A stretch of DNA of 64,000 nucleotides from an uncultured Ectothiorhodospiraceae bacterium (GCA_947259575.1 CAMYMU010000012.1:62001-126000); one strand, 5' to 3'; shown: positions 1 through 9,762, counted from the first letter of the stretch. The notes: a model not told the origin generated them from the letters alone. Translations and numbers: made by a program.

Positions 1-651
1 GCCGGTCGGCAAAAGATCTCATTTGATGAAGGTGGCTTTGCTGGCGACCTATTTACAAATGATCAATTTGGCTTCTCAATAGATAACCTTGGTGATATTG
101 ATAGCGACGGTGTAACAGATTTGATTGTCGGGGCACCAGGTGATGATGATGCTGGAACTGACTATATGAATAACAATGGCACGGTAAAAAGCGAGCGGAA
201 AATATCGCAAAGCTTTAGTGAGTTTGATGGCTCTATTGGTGACGGTGATGGATTTGGAAATGCAGTCAGCAATCTAGGTGATTATAATAATGATGGTGTA
301 ACCGACATCGGTGTGGCGGCAAAGCTCAGTGATGATGGTGGGGTTGATCGTGGTGCATTCTGGGTTATCTTTCTGAAGTCGAATGGTGAAGTGATTTCAT
401 CATCGAAAATATCTGACTTGCAGGGTGGTTTTGCCGGTGTTCTAGCAGATGGTGATCAATTCGCAACTGGGCTGGTGAGCCTCGGTGATCTCGATAATGA
501 TGGCATCAACGATATAGCAGTAACAGCCAGTGGTGATAGTGTGAATGGTGCCAATCGTGGGGCTATTTGGGTATTATTTATGAAACCGGTCGAGTTAGGC
601 GTCGAGGTTGATAAGGATACGGATCTGGCAACGTTATTTGGTGGTGGTTAA
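1..651 (+). CDS. FG-GAP repeat (integrin-alpha-like beta-propeller) protein, 3' part
   Basis: The reading frame is open from the first base, so the true start lies outside the window. The visible 216 residues hold about three FG-GAP blades. Each has a calcium-loop motif of the type DxDxDGxxD (DIDSDGVTD, DYNNDGVTD, DLDNDGIND) followed by a short hydrophobic strand, and blades are linked by 'RGAxWVxFxK' segments. Proteins of this kind are normally exported and act in surface adhesion or as shell domains of large secreted proteins. The product ends with a short tail after the last blade, with no sorting domain that I recognise. The TTG at 121 is internal and is not a credible start. Confidence 0.85.
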   Translation, partial: AGRQKISFDEGGFAGDLFTNDQFGFSIDNLGDIDSDGVTDLIVGAPGDDDAGTDYMNNNGTVKSERKISQSFSEFDGSIGDGDGFGNAVSNLGDYNNDGVTDIGVAAKLSDDGGVDRGAFWVIFLKSNGEVISSSKISDLQGGFAGVLADGDQFATGLVSLGDLDNDGINDIAVTASGDSVNGANRGAIWVLFMKPVELGVEVDKDTDLATLFGGG

Positions 652-680
652 TTCAAAAATAACTACTACGTGGACAGGCG

Positions 681-1775
681 TCAGGAACAGATTTTATGAT
701 CTTCTGAGGTATCAGGTACATCTTTATAGGTCTGACTGATCTCGATAATTTCAGGTATGGCCTTGATGAAATGGGCTACCAACTCAGGATCAAAGTGTGT
801 GCCCGCAGTTTTCTTGATTTCAGCTATGGCTTCATCGATTGACCAGGCGGGCTTATATGGTCGAACTGAAGTCAGCGCATCAAATACATCGGCGATCGCA
901 ACGATTCTTCCGACTAAAGGGATATCCTCACCAGACAAACTATTTGGATAGCCGCTTCCATCCCATTTTTCATGGTGACTCATAGCAATGATCTGTGCTG
1001 TTTCAGTGATCGGGGAACGGGCATTATCGAGTAAGCTTGCACCGATAGTGGTATGTGTCTTCATCACTGTGAATTCTTCTTTTGTTAGCTTACCCGGCTT
1101 TAACAAAATAGAGTCAGGAATACCTAATTTACCAATATCATGCATCGGGCTAGCATTCAGAATTAACTCACATTGGTGTGTAGGCAGACCAATATGTTCA
1201 GCCAGAATTTTTGAGTAATAACTCATGCGAATAATGTGTTGCCCCGTTTCGTTATCGCGGTATTCAGACGCAAGGCCAAGCCGTTGTACTATCTCAAGCT
1301 GACTGTCCCGTAACTCTTGAGTGCGTTCGCTAACTTTCTGTTCCAGTAGTTCATTTTGCTGCTGTAGACGTTTATGTGCAGTGCGAACCTCCAGCATGTT
1401 TCTGATGCGTGTCAGCACTTCAATCTTGCTAAAGGGTTTGTTGATAAAATCCTTTGCGCCTGCATCAAGTGCGCGTAGTCTTGATTCATCGTCTGTGTTT
1501 GCAGTGAGTACCATGACAGGCACATAAGATTTGGTTTCAATTCGGTGTAGGCATTCGAGAATCTGGAACCCATCCATCGTGGGCATGTTGAGATCGAGCA
1601 AAACCAGGTCTGGTTTGTATTGGCTGTATAATTCTACCGCAATGCCTGAATCCTGTGTGCTCAAGATGTTTTTGTAACCTGCTTGCTTAAGGTATTTCTC
1701 GAGTAATTTGATGTTCATGGGCTCGTCATCAATGATGAGGAGCTTTGAACTGAGTTGAAGTTCTTCTTTTGACAT
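681..1775 (-). CDS. Response regulator with HD-GYP c-di-GMP phosphodiesterase output
   Basis: The 364-residue protein has an N-terminal receiver (about residues 10-128) with the acidic pair at DDE near 16-18, phosphoacceptor D61 in LLDLNMP and K113 in the NKPF motif. A predicted helical linker (135-165) follows, then an HD-GYP domain. The HD pair is H212-D213 (MHDIGKLGIPD) and the GYP motif lies at 275-277 (WDGSGYP). HD-GYP proteins hydrolyse c-di-GMP to pGpG or GMP using a di-iron centre. Both halves look intact, so it is probably a phosphorylation-controlled phosphodiesterase. No histidine kinase lies next to it. The ATG at 1775 begins right before the receiver fold. An 8-bp stem (1808-1815 with 1827-1834) sits in its upstream region. 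Confidence 0.92.
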   Translation of the reverse strand: MSKEELQLSSKLLIIDDEPMNIKLLEKYLKQAGYKNILSTQDSGIAVELYSQYKPDLVLLDLNMPTMDGFQILECLHRIETKSYVPVMVLTANTDDESRLRALDAGAKDFINKPFSKIEVLTRIRNMLEVRTAHKRLQQQNELLEQKVSERTQELRDSQLEIVQRLGLASEYRDNETGQHIIRMSYYSKILAEHIGLPTHQCELILNASPMHDIGKLGIPDSILLKPGKLTKEEFTVMKTHTTIGASLLDNARSPITETAQIIAMSHHEKWDGSGYPNSLSGEDIPLVGRIVAIADVFDALTSVRPYKPAWSIDEAIAEIKKTAGTHFDPELVAHFIKAIPEIIEISQTYKDVPDTSEDHKICS

Positions 1776-2017
1776 CTATAATTGCCTGTCCCAATAAATA
1801 TGTCAGTTGCTAGATGGCTGCTACTTATCTAGCAGCAGTCCATTTGGTGAATATCTATGCTTTTTATCGGCAATTCTCGTCAATTCATTAGACAGATAGT
1901 CTATTTTGGGGAATATTTAGCTACTCACAGATTAATTTTTTCTAGAAAATCAGGAAGTTAGCATGTGACTAACAGACGGGTTTATTGTCTTTGAGGTAAG
2001 CTCTTGATTTTGAAAGA

Positions 2018-4528
2018 TTAGACAGAGTAGGTCTTGCTAACCCACTCTTGTAATGAATCAGAGTTCATAGGTGGACTGATATAAAAGCCTTGAATCGCGT
2101 CGCATCCTTTTGTTTCGAGGTGTTTTGATGTGGCAAGTGTTTCGACCCCTTCTGCAATGACTTGCAGGCCTAGTTCATGACTGAGTCCAAGGGTTGCATG
2201 GACAATCGCCTGGTCATTTAAATCACTATCCAGATCTATTATAAAGGAACGATCTATTTTTATTATCCGCACGGGTAATTTCTTCAAGTAGGCTAGCGAT
2301 GAGAAGCCAGTCCCGAAGTCATCGATAGCAATGGTGACGTTCATGGCCGCGAGCTTTTCAAGAATGTCGATGACCTGATGCGGATTCGACATCATCGCAC
2401 TTTCTGTTATTTCTAGAATCAATTGATTGTTATCTGGCATGTACTTCGCAAGATAGTTTTGAACTTTTTCTACTAAATGCTTATCCCTGAGGTTATGCAT
2501 CGACAAGTTGACCGAGACCATCAGAGGCATACCTGATGCGGCCCATTGATGTTGTTGTTGCATGGTTTTTTCTAATACATAGTAAGTAAGCTGTGTAATG
2601 ATTCCAGTTTGTTCAGCCAGATCAATAATAAGTTCAGGTGAAATATAGCCATGTTCTGGATGGTTCCAACGCAGGAGTGACTCCACACAGAACAGGGAAT
2701 GTTTAGCAACATTTACTATAGGTTGAAAGGCAAGCTCAAGCTTGTCTTCCTCTATGGCGGCCCGTAGTTCATTTACCAGGGCGAGTCGTTGAATACTATA
2801 TTGATCCTGATTAATATCATAAAACTCAAAACCGGACTGGTTCCGCTTAGCGATATACATTGCAACATCGGCATGCTGTAGTAATGCATGGGCGTTGTCG
2901 CCGTCAGCGGGATAAGTCGAGATGCCGATGCTCGCAGAGCATGGCAGTTCAAATTCGCCTATTTTGATTGGTTTTTTCAATGCCTTGAGAATTTTTTCGG
3001 CCACTTTTTTAGCCGCTGTCCGACCCATATCAGGGATTAAGATTGAAAATTCATCACCGCCGAGCCTTGCAACAGTATCGGATTCACGCAATTCAGAGGT
3101 GAACCGTGCTCCGACCTGAATTAAAAAATTGTCTCCAACATTGTGTCCTAAGGTGTCATTGACCTCTTTGAAGCGGTCGAGATCAATTACCATTAAGCTA
3201 AGTTCCTGACCGGCTCGGTTTGCAAGTTGAATATCATGTTCAATGTGATCAAAGAGCAGGGCTCGGTTTGGTAAAGATGTCAGTGCATCATGCATGGCGC
3301 GGTGCTCAAGCTCAGATTGGCGTAAATTAATGAGCCGGTGCATTTCATTAAATGCATCTATCAATTGGCGTGTTTCTTTAGTTTTTGCCATTGGTAATTC
3401 GTGCCCCAACTTGCCTAGTGCTTGTGCCTTCATTGCCAATGAAACAGTAGTAATAGGGCGAAATACAAAACGATGAGTGAGGAATACAAGTAGAATAACA
3501 AAGATAATGGCAAAAGCAGCTAACGTAAGTAAGCTCCATGAGCTTTGACGAGCGATTCCTGTAATCGTTTCAATGTCAGCTTCCAGTGAGACAACGAGTT
3601 TAGATTCGATTTCGTCAAGCTGATTAGTAATGTTTTCAAAGGCCGGTGTAATAGTTGATCGCATTACTACTGAGTCCATTCTCCAGCGATTTGATCGATT
3701 GATCAACTTGGCCTCAGTAAAACCGTTTTGCCATTCCTTGACCGCATTACGAAGTTCTAGAAGTGCGGTAAATGTTTCAAAGCCAAGCACTCCTTGTTCG
3801 TCAAGCGCGATGACGTCTTCGATTTTTTCATTGAGTTCAGATGAAAGTGTATCTATTCCATCTTCCTGAACAGATAATGACGCTTCGTTAAAACTACCGA
3901 CTCTATTTGCCAAATAAAGCCTGAAGTTTGATAGTGTTTGTGTCCACAGATGCCTTAACTGGACTAGCTTTTTGTAAACAGCTGGTTTTGTCTGGACAGT
4001 TTTTTCACTCTCAAGCTCATTAAAAATAATAATAAATGCGTTATTTGCTTTATTGCGGTTAGGCTGCATTTTGTCGTTAGCAACAGTCATCGAAGGATAC
4101 TGGCGTGTTGGGTCCGTCTTCACCTCTACCAAGCTTTTAAGGTCATTTTGTAATATCAGTAGCGTTTTACGGACGGCATAAAAATCTCCATGCTCATTTG
4201 AGTCTAAGGGAGAAGTTGTTTTTTTAACTACATTACAGAACTCAATGGCAGTGCTCAGGTTTGAAAATAAATTGTCGCGATAGTTTTGTCTTGAGGGGTC
4301 GAGTAAAAAAAGATTTAAAAATTTATAAGCGTCAACTAATTGCATATTTATCGCATGTGTTGTTTCAAGTAATTTTTGCCTACGTTCAAGATTGATTGTC
4401 GCTTGGTCATGTACTTTACCTAGTTGCCAGAAAGATGAGAAGGCAGCAGAAAATATCAGGGTCGACACGACAATTGCCATGAGAGCGAAACGAAACTGAA
4501 GGGAGTTAAACTGGCTGAATTTCTTCAT
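2018..4528 (-). CDS. Membrane-bound GGDEF-EAL protein with HAMP-like linker
   Basis: The 836-residue protein begins with a transmembrane segment (about 14-34), then a long helical periplasmic sensor region to about 330, a second transmembrane segment (about 333-355) and a HAMP-like linker. The GGDEF domain follows with an intact RLGGDEF signature near 488-494, so diguanylate cyclase activity is plausible. The C-terminal EAL domain has the signature changed to ESL (ESLLRW, near 612), but DDFGTGFSSLAYLKKLP and the KIDRSF motif are retained. It could be bifunctional. The inner-membrane location is inferred from the two hydrophobic segments. It lies 240 bp downstream of the HD-GYP regulator on the same strand. 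Confidence 0.92.
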   Translation of the reverse strand: MKKFSQFNSLQFRFALMAIVVSTLIFSAAFSSFWQLGKVHDQATINLERRQKLLETTHAINMQLVDAYKFLNLFLLDPSRQNYRDNLFSNLSTAIEFCNVVKKTTSPLDSNEHGDFYAVRKTLLILQNDLKSLVEVKTDPTRQYPSMTVANDKMQPNRNKANNAFIIIFNELESEKTVQTKPAVYKKLVQLRHLWTQTLSNFRLYLANRVGSFNEASLSVQEDGIDTLSSELNEKIEDVIALDEQGVLGFETFTALLELRNAVKEWQNGFTEAKLINRSNRWRMDSVVMRSTITPAFENITNQLDEIESKLVVSLEADIETITGIARQSSWSLLTLAAFAIIFVILLVFLTHRFVFRPITTVSLAMKAQALGKLGHELPMAKTKETRQLIDAFNEMHRLINLRQSELEHRAMHDALTSLPNRALLFDHIEHDIQLANRAGQELSLMVIDLDRFKEVNDTLGHNVGDNFLIQVGARFTSELRESDTVARLGGDEFSILIPDMGRTAAKKVAEKILKALKKPIKIGEFELPCSASIGISTYPADGDNAHALLQHADVAMYIAKRNQSGFEFYDINQDQYSIQRLALVNELRAAIEEDKLELAFQPIVNVAKHSLFCVESLLRWNHPEHGYISPELIIDLAEQTGIITQLTYYVLEKTMQQQHQWAASGMPLMVSVNLSMHNLRDKHLVEKVQNYLAKYMPDNNQLILEITESAMMSNPHQVIDILEKLAAMNVTIAIDDFGTGFSSLAYLKKLPVRIIKIDRSFIIDLDSDLNDQAIVHATLGLSHELGLQVIAEGVETLATSKHLETKGCDAIQGFYISPPMNSDSLQEWVSKTYSV

Positions 4529-4743
4529 TGGCGAGTGAGTATGGCATAATTGAATAAACTATGCGTCTAGGTCTTGTCCTCATGCAATCGCACATTAATG
4601 TTATATGTACAAGGATTTAACCTTCGGTCTAAAGTTTCAAATGCATTCCCAAAACTAAAATAGGCAGACTGTAATTTCATATTGGTATTTTAGTATTCTT
4701 TTGATGTTAATGCACTAGGTAGAATAAGAAAGTGAACCTGCTT

Positions 4744-5484
4744 TTAGTCTAATTTATATCGACTAATGAAGACAAAACTTGAAGCCAGAATCAGTGATAG
4801 TAGAATCATCATGATAATTGCATTGCGGGTTTCATAAAAGGATTGCAAGGCTTCGTCTGCATCAATATCTGCTGTTAAATCAAAGCCTAGTGCTTTATCC
4901 CATAACCATGTACCAAAGACCTGATCACCACGATAATCTCGGTATCCTGAGATATCATTGCCAGCAAGACCTGCTATAGCATCCTTTACCATCCGGGTGA
5001 GAGGATATAAAAACCACGGTCATCATTTAATGCCAATCTTGGGTCAAGGAAGTTCCATATCGTAGCGACAGTCTCGATTGTGTTACGTTTATTTCTTTTA
5101 TCAGTTAACAGCATTTCTCGATTACCAGAATGGGTAGACGCATTGGGTTTTGAAATTCCTTATAGAGTCGTAGAGTATCTTGGTTTGGAGGTGCATGACT
5201 ACAGACTCGCTTTTCTATCAGGTCATCGACTTTGCTTATTTTTGCATTGTTGCGATCTGCGACAAAACGGAAAACAAAGCCACCGGGAATTATCATGACC
5301 GGTATATGTTGTAAACGATTAACACGCCAACTGACAAAGTGAAGCCCATCAAACACCATGTCGTATTTACCCTTGCGCATATCTGTTGAGTAACTTAACA
5401 GTTACCTGGCTGGAGATATTCGATTTTTCGTTGTAAGACTTCAATAAGATAGTTTGCGATTGGGCCATAGGTCTTTAATCCCTT
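4744..5484 (-). pseudogene. Decayed chimera of a PhnD-like binding protein and a Cache-type membrane sensor
   Basis: Read on the minus strand, three frames carry recognisable pieces. The first (about 5484-5126) resembles a phosphonate/phosphate-type periplasmic binding protein, with KYDMVFDGLHFVSWR and a VCSHAPPNQDTLRL stretch typical of that family. It contains a frameshift near 5405. Around 5115 the frame changes again and the text becomes Cache-like (TIWNFLDPRLALNDDRGFYIL), then stops near 4994 and resumes in a third frame as GTWLWDKALGFDLTADID plus a transmembrane helix, ending at 4744 without any output domain. It looks like two sensor genes, or one two-domain sensor, joined by deletion and then decaying. 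No intact start or catalytic domain remains. Confidence 0.75.
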
Positions 5485-5826
5485 TTTTTATGGCGTAATT
5501 GTAGTTAAAGATGAATCTTATTGTTCAAATAGACACTGGCCACAGCTAATTGTTAACAATTAGTAACACTGAAGCAGAATATGCCGTCAGTAATACCGAG
5601 TCTAATTCTAATTTGATGCTTTGAGGGTAAAGGAAAAAGTGATAACTAAAATTGGTTTTGGTAACACTAGAAAGCTTAAGTCACCAATTAATATCAACAA
5701 TAAAAATAAGGAAAAATGTCTGGGATTGTTTAGCCAGAAGCCTCTTAATATATGTAACATTGATCACGTGTCATATACAAAATCATGGCCTATACTAATT
5801 GACTTGTTTGCTATGTTATTTTTTTG
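5485..5826. other. AT-rich spacer, no supported gene
   Basis: This stretch separates the decayed sensor remnant from the next sensor gene. A 68-codon frame starting with TTG at 5621 runs through it, but it has no good ribosome-binding site, low-complexity Asn/Lys composition and no recognisable similarity. It probably holds the promoter of the downstream gene; I could not pick a convincing -35/-10 pair. Confidence 0.5.
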
Positions 5827-8700
5827 ATGAAGTTTACTATAAAAAATCAGATTCTTATTTTCATAATCGTAATCCTGCCAACCTCAATCTCAGTAGCTCA
5901 GGCCGATGAGTTAAAAATTGCAGTAAGGGCGAATAAGGGGGCAGATATAGCATTGCAACGATGGCAGGCGACAGTAGATTATTTAAATACATCTATTCCT
6001 GAGCATAATTTCGTAATGATACCTTTCGAAAATAACAGCACATTGAACCAAGCTATTTCACGTGGTGATTTTTCGTTTTGTTTAACAAATCCAGCAGCGG
6101 CTGTCGAACACCGTATTCGTTATAAAAATCAGCCTTTAGCTACCTTGGTAAACAAACGACAAGGTAAAGGATATTCAAAATTTGGCTCAGTCATTTTTAC
6201 TCGTTTAGATCGTAGCGATATTAATATAGTGCAAGATCTAAAGGGAAAGGTATTCATTGGTGCGGATGAGTTGGGGTTTGGTGGCTGGCGAGTTGCCTGG
6301 CGGGAGATGTTAAAACAGGGCGTTAATCCATATAAGGACTTTTCTGAGTTAAGATTTGCTGGTGGCATACAACAGCGAGTCGTCTATTCAGTTCTGGAAG
6401 GCGAGGTTGATGCGGGTTCCGTTAGGACCGACATGCTAGAGAGGATGGCTGCAAAAGGGAATATTAATTTGGCTGATTTTAAGGTGATTAGTCAAAAGCA
6501 AACAGAGGGTTTTCCTTTTTTGCACAGTACGGATTTGTACCCTGAGTGGCTATTTTCAGCAAATAAGTTTGTTCCTAACGAGTTAAAAACAAAAGTAGCT
6601 ATTGCGCTCTTGTCAATCGAGAAACAACATGAAGCTGCGAAGAAGGGTAAATATGTTGGTTGGGTACCACCATTGGATTACACACCCGTGGATGAGTTGT
6701 TGAACGAGCTAAAAGTTGGTCCATACCATATTTCACAAAGCAGTGTGTTTGATGAGTTTATTAATCAGTATTTTTATGTCGTAACAACCATACTGGTTTT
6801 GCTAGTAGGACTGGTACTAGCTTTTTTCATCATGGTAAATATGAATAGACGGATCTCGCAAACTCAACTTAGTTTGCAAGGGGAAATTAAAAATCGGGAA
6901 CGTGCAGAACATGTACTGACTTCACTGGCACAACAAAGCCTTGTGTTTTCTAAAGATGAGTCTTTTTTTAACGATTGCCTTATAAACTTATCACACTTGT
7001 TCTCAGCTAAATTCGCCTTTGTGGGTTTATTCGAAAATCCTGAAAAAACACGGATCAAAACTTATGCAGTATGGGCAGGTGACAAATTTGTCGATAATTT
7101 TGAATATGAGCTGGAAGGTACTCCGTGTCAGGATGTCATTAATCTGGATGTTGAACTAATAGGAGACGGGGCAGCTGATAAGTATCCGGATGATCAGATG
7201 TTAGTTCAGATGGGTATAGATAGTTACTTTGGTGCCCCGCTTATTTCCCCAAATGGCTTAATGATGGGCTTGGTCTCTGTGATGGATACCAGGCCAATGA
7301 ATCCTGAAGAAGCGTTACGACCTATCCTGAGAATTTTTGCAAATCGCATTGCTCTGGAGATGCAGAGAAAACGTGAAGAAGAGGAATTACATGTCATGGC
7401 CAGGAGTCTGTCGTATCAGGCAACCCATGACTCCCTCACTGGTTTGGTGAATCGACGTGAATTCGAATTGAGAATGAAACAGGCATGGGACTCAGCAATA
7501 ACTCAACATGAAGAGCATGCATTGTGTTACCTCGATCTCGATCAATTTAAAGTTGTTAACGATACATGCGGTCATGGTGCAGGAGATCAATTACTAAAGC
7601 AGCTTGCTGTTACCTTAGGCGAGTTTGTTCGTGGCAGTGATACATTAGCGCGCCTGGGTGGTGATGAATTCGGTGTGTTGCTACTCGATTGTCCGCTAAA
7701 GCGTGCTGAAGATGTAGCAGAAAAGCTGCTTGATACTATTAAAAATTATCGTTTTAGTTGGGAAGATAATGTCTTTGAAATCGGAGTGAGTATAGGCGTT
7801 GTACCTATTAATCAGTATAGCCGTGATATTTATGAGCTGCTTCAGGCAGCAGATTCCGCTTGTTATGTCGCCAAAGATCTTGGCAGAAACAGGGTACATA
7901 TATACCAGGAGGATGATATTGCTGTCGCCGCGCATAAAGGTGAATTACTCTGGGTTACAGAGATAAATCGTGCATTAAAAGAAAATGATTTAGTACTCTA
8001 CCGGCAACCTATTCAGGCGTTGAATACTAGCTCTGAAGTCAAAGATCACTATGAAATACTATTACGGATGAAGAACGAACAGGGTGAGATATTACTACCT
8101 GGTGCCTTTATCGTTGCGGCTGAGCGATACAATTTAATGTATTCATTAGATAAATGGGTAGTCGAGAACAGTTTTCAGTTCATCAGTCGTCACTATTCCA
8201 AGCAAGATCGATTGAGAAGCAAAGATGTAATGTATGCGATTAATCTTTCTGGTCTGAGCCTAGGTAATGAGAGTCTCGCTGACTACATTGAACAAATGCT
8301 TAAAAGATATGATCTGTCGCCAGAAGTTATCTGTTTTGAGATTACTGAGACGTCTGCCATCACTAATTTCACTCAAGCAGTTAAGTTTATCGAGCAAATG
8401 AAACGCCTGGGTTTTTGTTTTGCGCTGGATGATTTTGGAACAGGGGTCTGCTCCTACGCCTATTTGAAAAAACTCCCTGTCAATTATCTCAAGATCGACG
8501 GACATTTTGTGAGTGGCCTGCTTGACGACCCAATGAACAGGGCCATTATTGAGTCAATCGTACACATCGCCAAAGTAATGCAAGTACATACTATTGCCGA
8601 GTGGGTTGAAGATGAAAAAATATTGAATGAATTAAAAACTCTTGGAGTAAATTACATTCAGGGATATCACGTTGGCAGCCCCAGTCCTATCCCTAACTAG
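5827..8700 (+). CDS. PhnD-like periplasmic sensor - GAF - GGDEF - EAL protein
   Basis: I start it at the ATG at 5827; the TTG just before gives no better site. A signal sequence (about residues 1-26, ending SVAQA) leads into a PhnD-type substrate-binding domain (about 28-290). A transmembrane helix (about 315-340), a GAF domain (about 360-510), GGDEF (signature GGDEF at 611-615) and EAL follow. The EAL signature is changed to EIL (743-745) and the DDFGTG loop continues as VCSYAYLKKLP, so phosphodiesterase activity is uncertain. Such a layout would let a periplasmic ligand control c-di-GMP production inside the cell. The pseudogene just upstream carries a related binding-protein domain, so the two may derive from a duplicated sensor family. 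Confidence 0.9.
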   Translation: MKFTIKNQILIFIIVILPTSISVAQADELKIAVRANKGADIALQRWQATVDYLNTSIPEHNFVMIPFENNSTLNQAISRGDFSFCLTNPAAAVEHRIRYKNQPLATLVNKRQGKGYSKFGSVIFTRLDRSDINIVQDLKGKVFIGADELGFGGWRVAWREMLKQGVNPYKDFSELRFAGGIQQRVVYSVLEGEVDAGSVRTDMLERMAAKGNINLADFKVISQKQTEGFPFLHSTDLYPEWLFSANKFVPNELKTKVAIALLSIEKQHEAAKKGKYVGWVPPLDYTPVDELLNELKVGPYHISQSSVFDEFINQYFYVVTTILVLLVGLVLAFFIMVNMNRRISQTQLSLQGEIKNRERAEHVLTSLAQQSLVFSKDESFFNDCLINLSHLFSAKFAFVGLFENPEKTRIKTYAVWAGDKFVDNFEYELEGTPCQDVINLDVELIGDGAADKYPDDQMLVQMGIDSYFGAPLISPNGLMMGLVSVMDTRPMNPEEALRPILRIFANRIALEMQRKREEEELHVMARSLSYQATHDSLTGLVNRREFELRMKQAWDSAITQHEEHALCYLDLDQFKVVNDTCGHGAGDQLLKQLAVTLGEFVRGSDTLARLGGDEFGVLLLDCPLKRAEDVAEKLLDTIKNYRFSWEDNVFEIGVSIGVVPINQYSRDIYELLQAADSACYVAKDLGRNRVHIYQEDDIAVAAHKGELLWVTEINRALKENDLVLYRQPIQALNTSSEVKDHYEILLRMKNEQGEILLPGAFIVAAERYNLMYSLDKWVVENSFQFISRHYSKQDRLRSKDVMYAINLSGLSLGNESLADYIEQMLKRYDLSPEVICFEITETSAITNFTQAVKFIEQMKRLGFCFALDDFGTGVCSYAYLKKLPVNYLKIDGHFVSGLLDDPMNRAIIESIVHIAKVMQVHTIAEWVEDEKILNELKTLGVNYIQGYHVGSPSPIPN

Positions 8701-8712
8701 TATATAAATTAA

Positions 8713-8749
8713 CAGAGTCAAACCTGGGTATTGTTCAGGTTTGACTCTG
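8713..8749. terminator. 14-bp perfect hairpin between convergent genes
   Basis: CAGAGTCAAACCTG (8713-8726) pairs perfectly with 8736-8749 across a 9-base loop. It sits between the ends of two convergent genes, the usual place for a bidirectional terminator. Neither side has a strong T-run; the minus-strand side is AT-rich. Confidence 0.6.
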
Positions 8750-8755
8750 CCGTAA

Positions 8756-9247
8756 CTAAGATGCTGTAAAGAATTCTTCCAGACACTCCAGACTTCCTTG
8801 CCATCCAGCTTGATGGGCCTCGCGCAATTCCTCAGTCGGAATTTTCTCATGTGTGAGTACTAAATCAGTACCATTGTCGCTCGCCGTGATGTCGACACTC
8901 AACAAGGTCTCACCCATGTCGGCACCGTTTTCAATCCAGTTAAAGGTCATCACGATTCTATTTGGTTCATCGATCTCTACAAACTGACCGGCACATACGG
9001 AGTCTTGAGCAGTATCACCGTGACAATCGGGGTCTTCGATTTCTCCGGTGGGGATCATCCGAATTTGGTACTGTCCCCCGGCCTTAAATTCAAATTTTTC
9101 CACCTTGCTGTTATGTGAGTGTGGTCCAAACCATTGATTAAGCGCCTCTGGTTGCGACCATGCAGCAAATACTTGCTCGGGGCTGGCCTTAAAGTGGTGC
9201 TTAAGTTGAAGTGTTTCACTTGCGGTTGCTGCGGCTGCTACGGTCAT
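8756..9247 (-). CDS. SRPBCC/AHSA1-family (activator of Hsp90 ATPase-like) protein
   Basis: The frame is open further upstream, but the ATG at 9247 has a clean AGGAG site seven bases before it and gives a normal 163-residue family member starting MTVAAAATASETLQLKHHF. The single START-like domain shows the usual opening (FKASPEQVFAAWSQPEALNQWFGP in two parts) and closes with a GWQGSLECLEEF-type helix. The first codons overlap the 3' end of the ArsR gene by about 32 bases, so the two are translated from one message. In this common pairing the regulator controls its AHSA1 partner; the ligand is generally unknown. Confidence 0.88.
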   Translation of the reverse strand: MTVAAAATASETLQLKHHFKASPEQVFAAWSQPEALNQWFGPHSHNSKVEKFEFKAGGQYQIRMIPTGEIEDPDCHGDTAQDSVCAGQFVEIDEPNRIVMTFNWIENGADMGETLLSVDITASDNGTDLVLTHEKIPTEELREAHQAGWQGSLECLEEFFTAS

Positions 9248-9590
9248 TTTGCTTCTCCTTTTGTGTTGTTTTTTCCAGGTAGGCTGCCAACGAATCCATC
9301 TGTTGCTCCCAGAAGTGTTGATAGGTTTCAATCCAGGACTTTGCGCTACCAATCGGTTTTGGATTGACAGTAAATCGGTGGATACGGCCATCTTTATGGC
9401 GAGTAATCAGCTTTGCTTTTTCAAGCACTTTTAGGTGCTTGGACACTGCAGGCAGTGAGATCCCAAACGGCTCTGCCAACTCAGTTACTTGTGCTTCACC
9501 TTGCGCAAGTCGGGCCAGAATGGCTCTGCGGGTCGGATCCGACAAGGCTGAGAATGTTGCGTCCAAATTGTTATCCTGATACTTAACCAT
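9216..9590 (-). CDS. ArsR-family winged-helix repressor
   Basis: The protein has the ArsR fold: FSALSDPTRRAILARL at the N-terminus, the recognition helix LPAVSKHLKVLEKAKLI, and a wing with HKDGRIHRF. It lacks the CxC metal site of arsenic or cadmium sensors, which places it with the SdpR/YdfF-like members that sit beside AHSA1 proteins. I prefer the ATG at 9590 (MVKYQDNN) over the upstream one at 9626, because 9590 lies inside the palindrome 9583-9598, the likely operator. It is the first gene of a two-gene operon with the AHSA1 protein. Confidence 0.88.
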   Translation of the reverse strand: MVKYQDNNLDATFSALSDPTRRAILARLAQGEAQVTELAEPFGISLPAVSKHLKVLEKAKLITRHKDGRIHRFTVNPKPIGSAKSWIETYQHFWEQQMDSLAAYLEKTTQKEKQNDRSSRSNRK

Positions 9591-9598
9591 GTGGTTAA
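9583..9598. promoter_or_regulatory. Probable ArsR autoregulatory operator overlapping its own start codon
   Basis: TTAACC-ATGT-GGTTAA is a 6-bp perfect inverted repeat with a 4-bp centre. It contains the ArsR start codon. Dimeric ArsR proteins bind such short palindromes; assignment to this regulator is inference from position. Confidence 0.5.
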
Positions 9599-9762
9599 AT
9601 ATAGTAGCGGTTTCTTGGAGTGTCAAGCAAAGGAGACAAGAAATTTTGGATCAAAACCCATCACTATGGAATTTGCGTTAGTAAGGTCGGTTGGAATCTG
9701 TTGTGGCTTCGTAGTATGGTCGATTCTATATAAGTAGAAAAAAGAAGAGGGGGAAATCAAAG

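Noticed and set aside
1808-1834. TGCTAGAT hairpin upstream of the HD-GYP regulator
   Set aside because: Eight-base stem with a long loop and no T-run; too weak to call an operator or terminator.
5621-5827. 68-codon frame with TTG start before the PhnD-GGDEF-EAL gene
   Set aside because: Low-complexity, no ribosome-binding site, overlaps the true start of the next gene.
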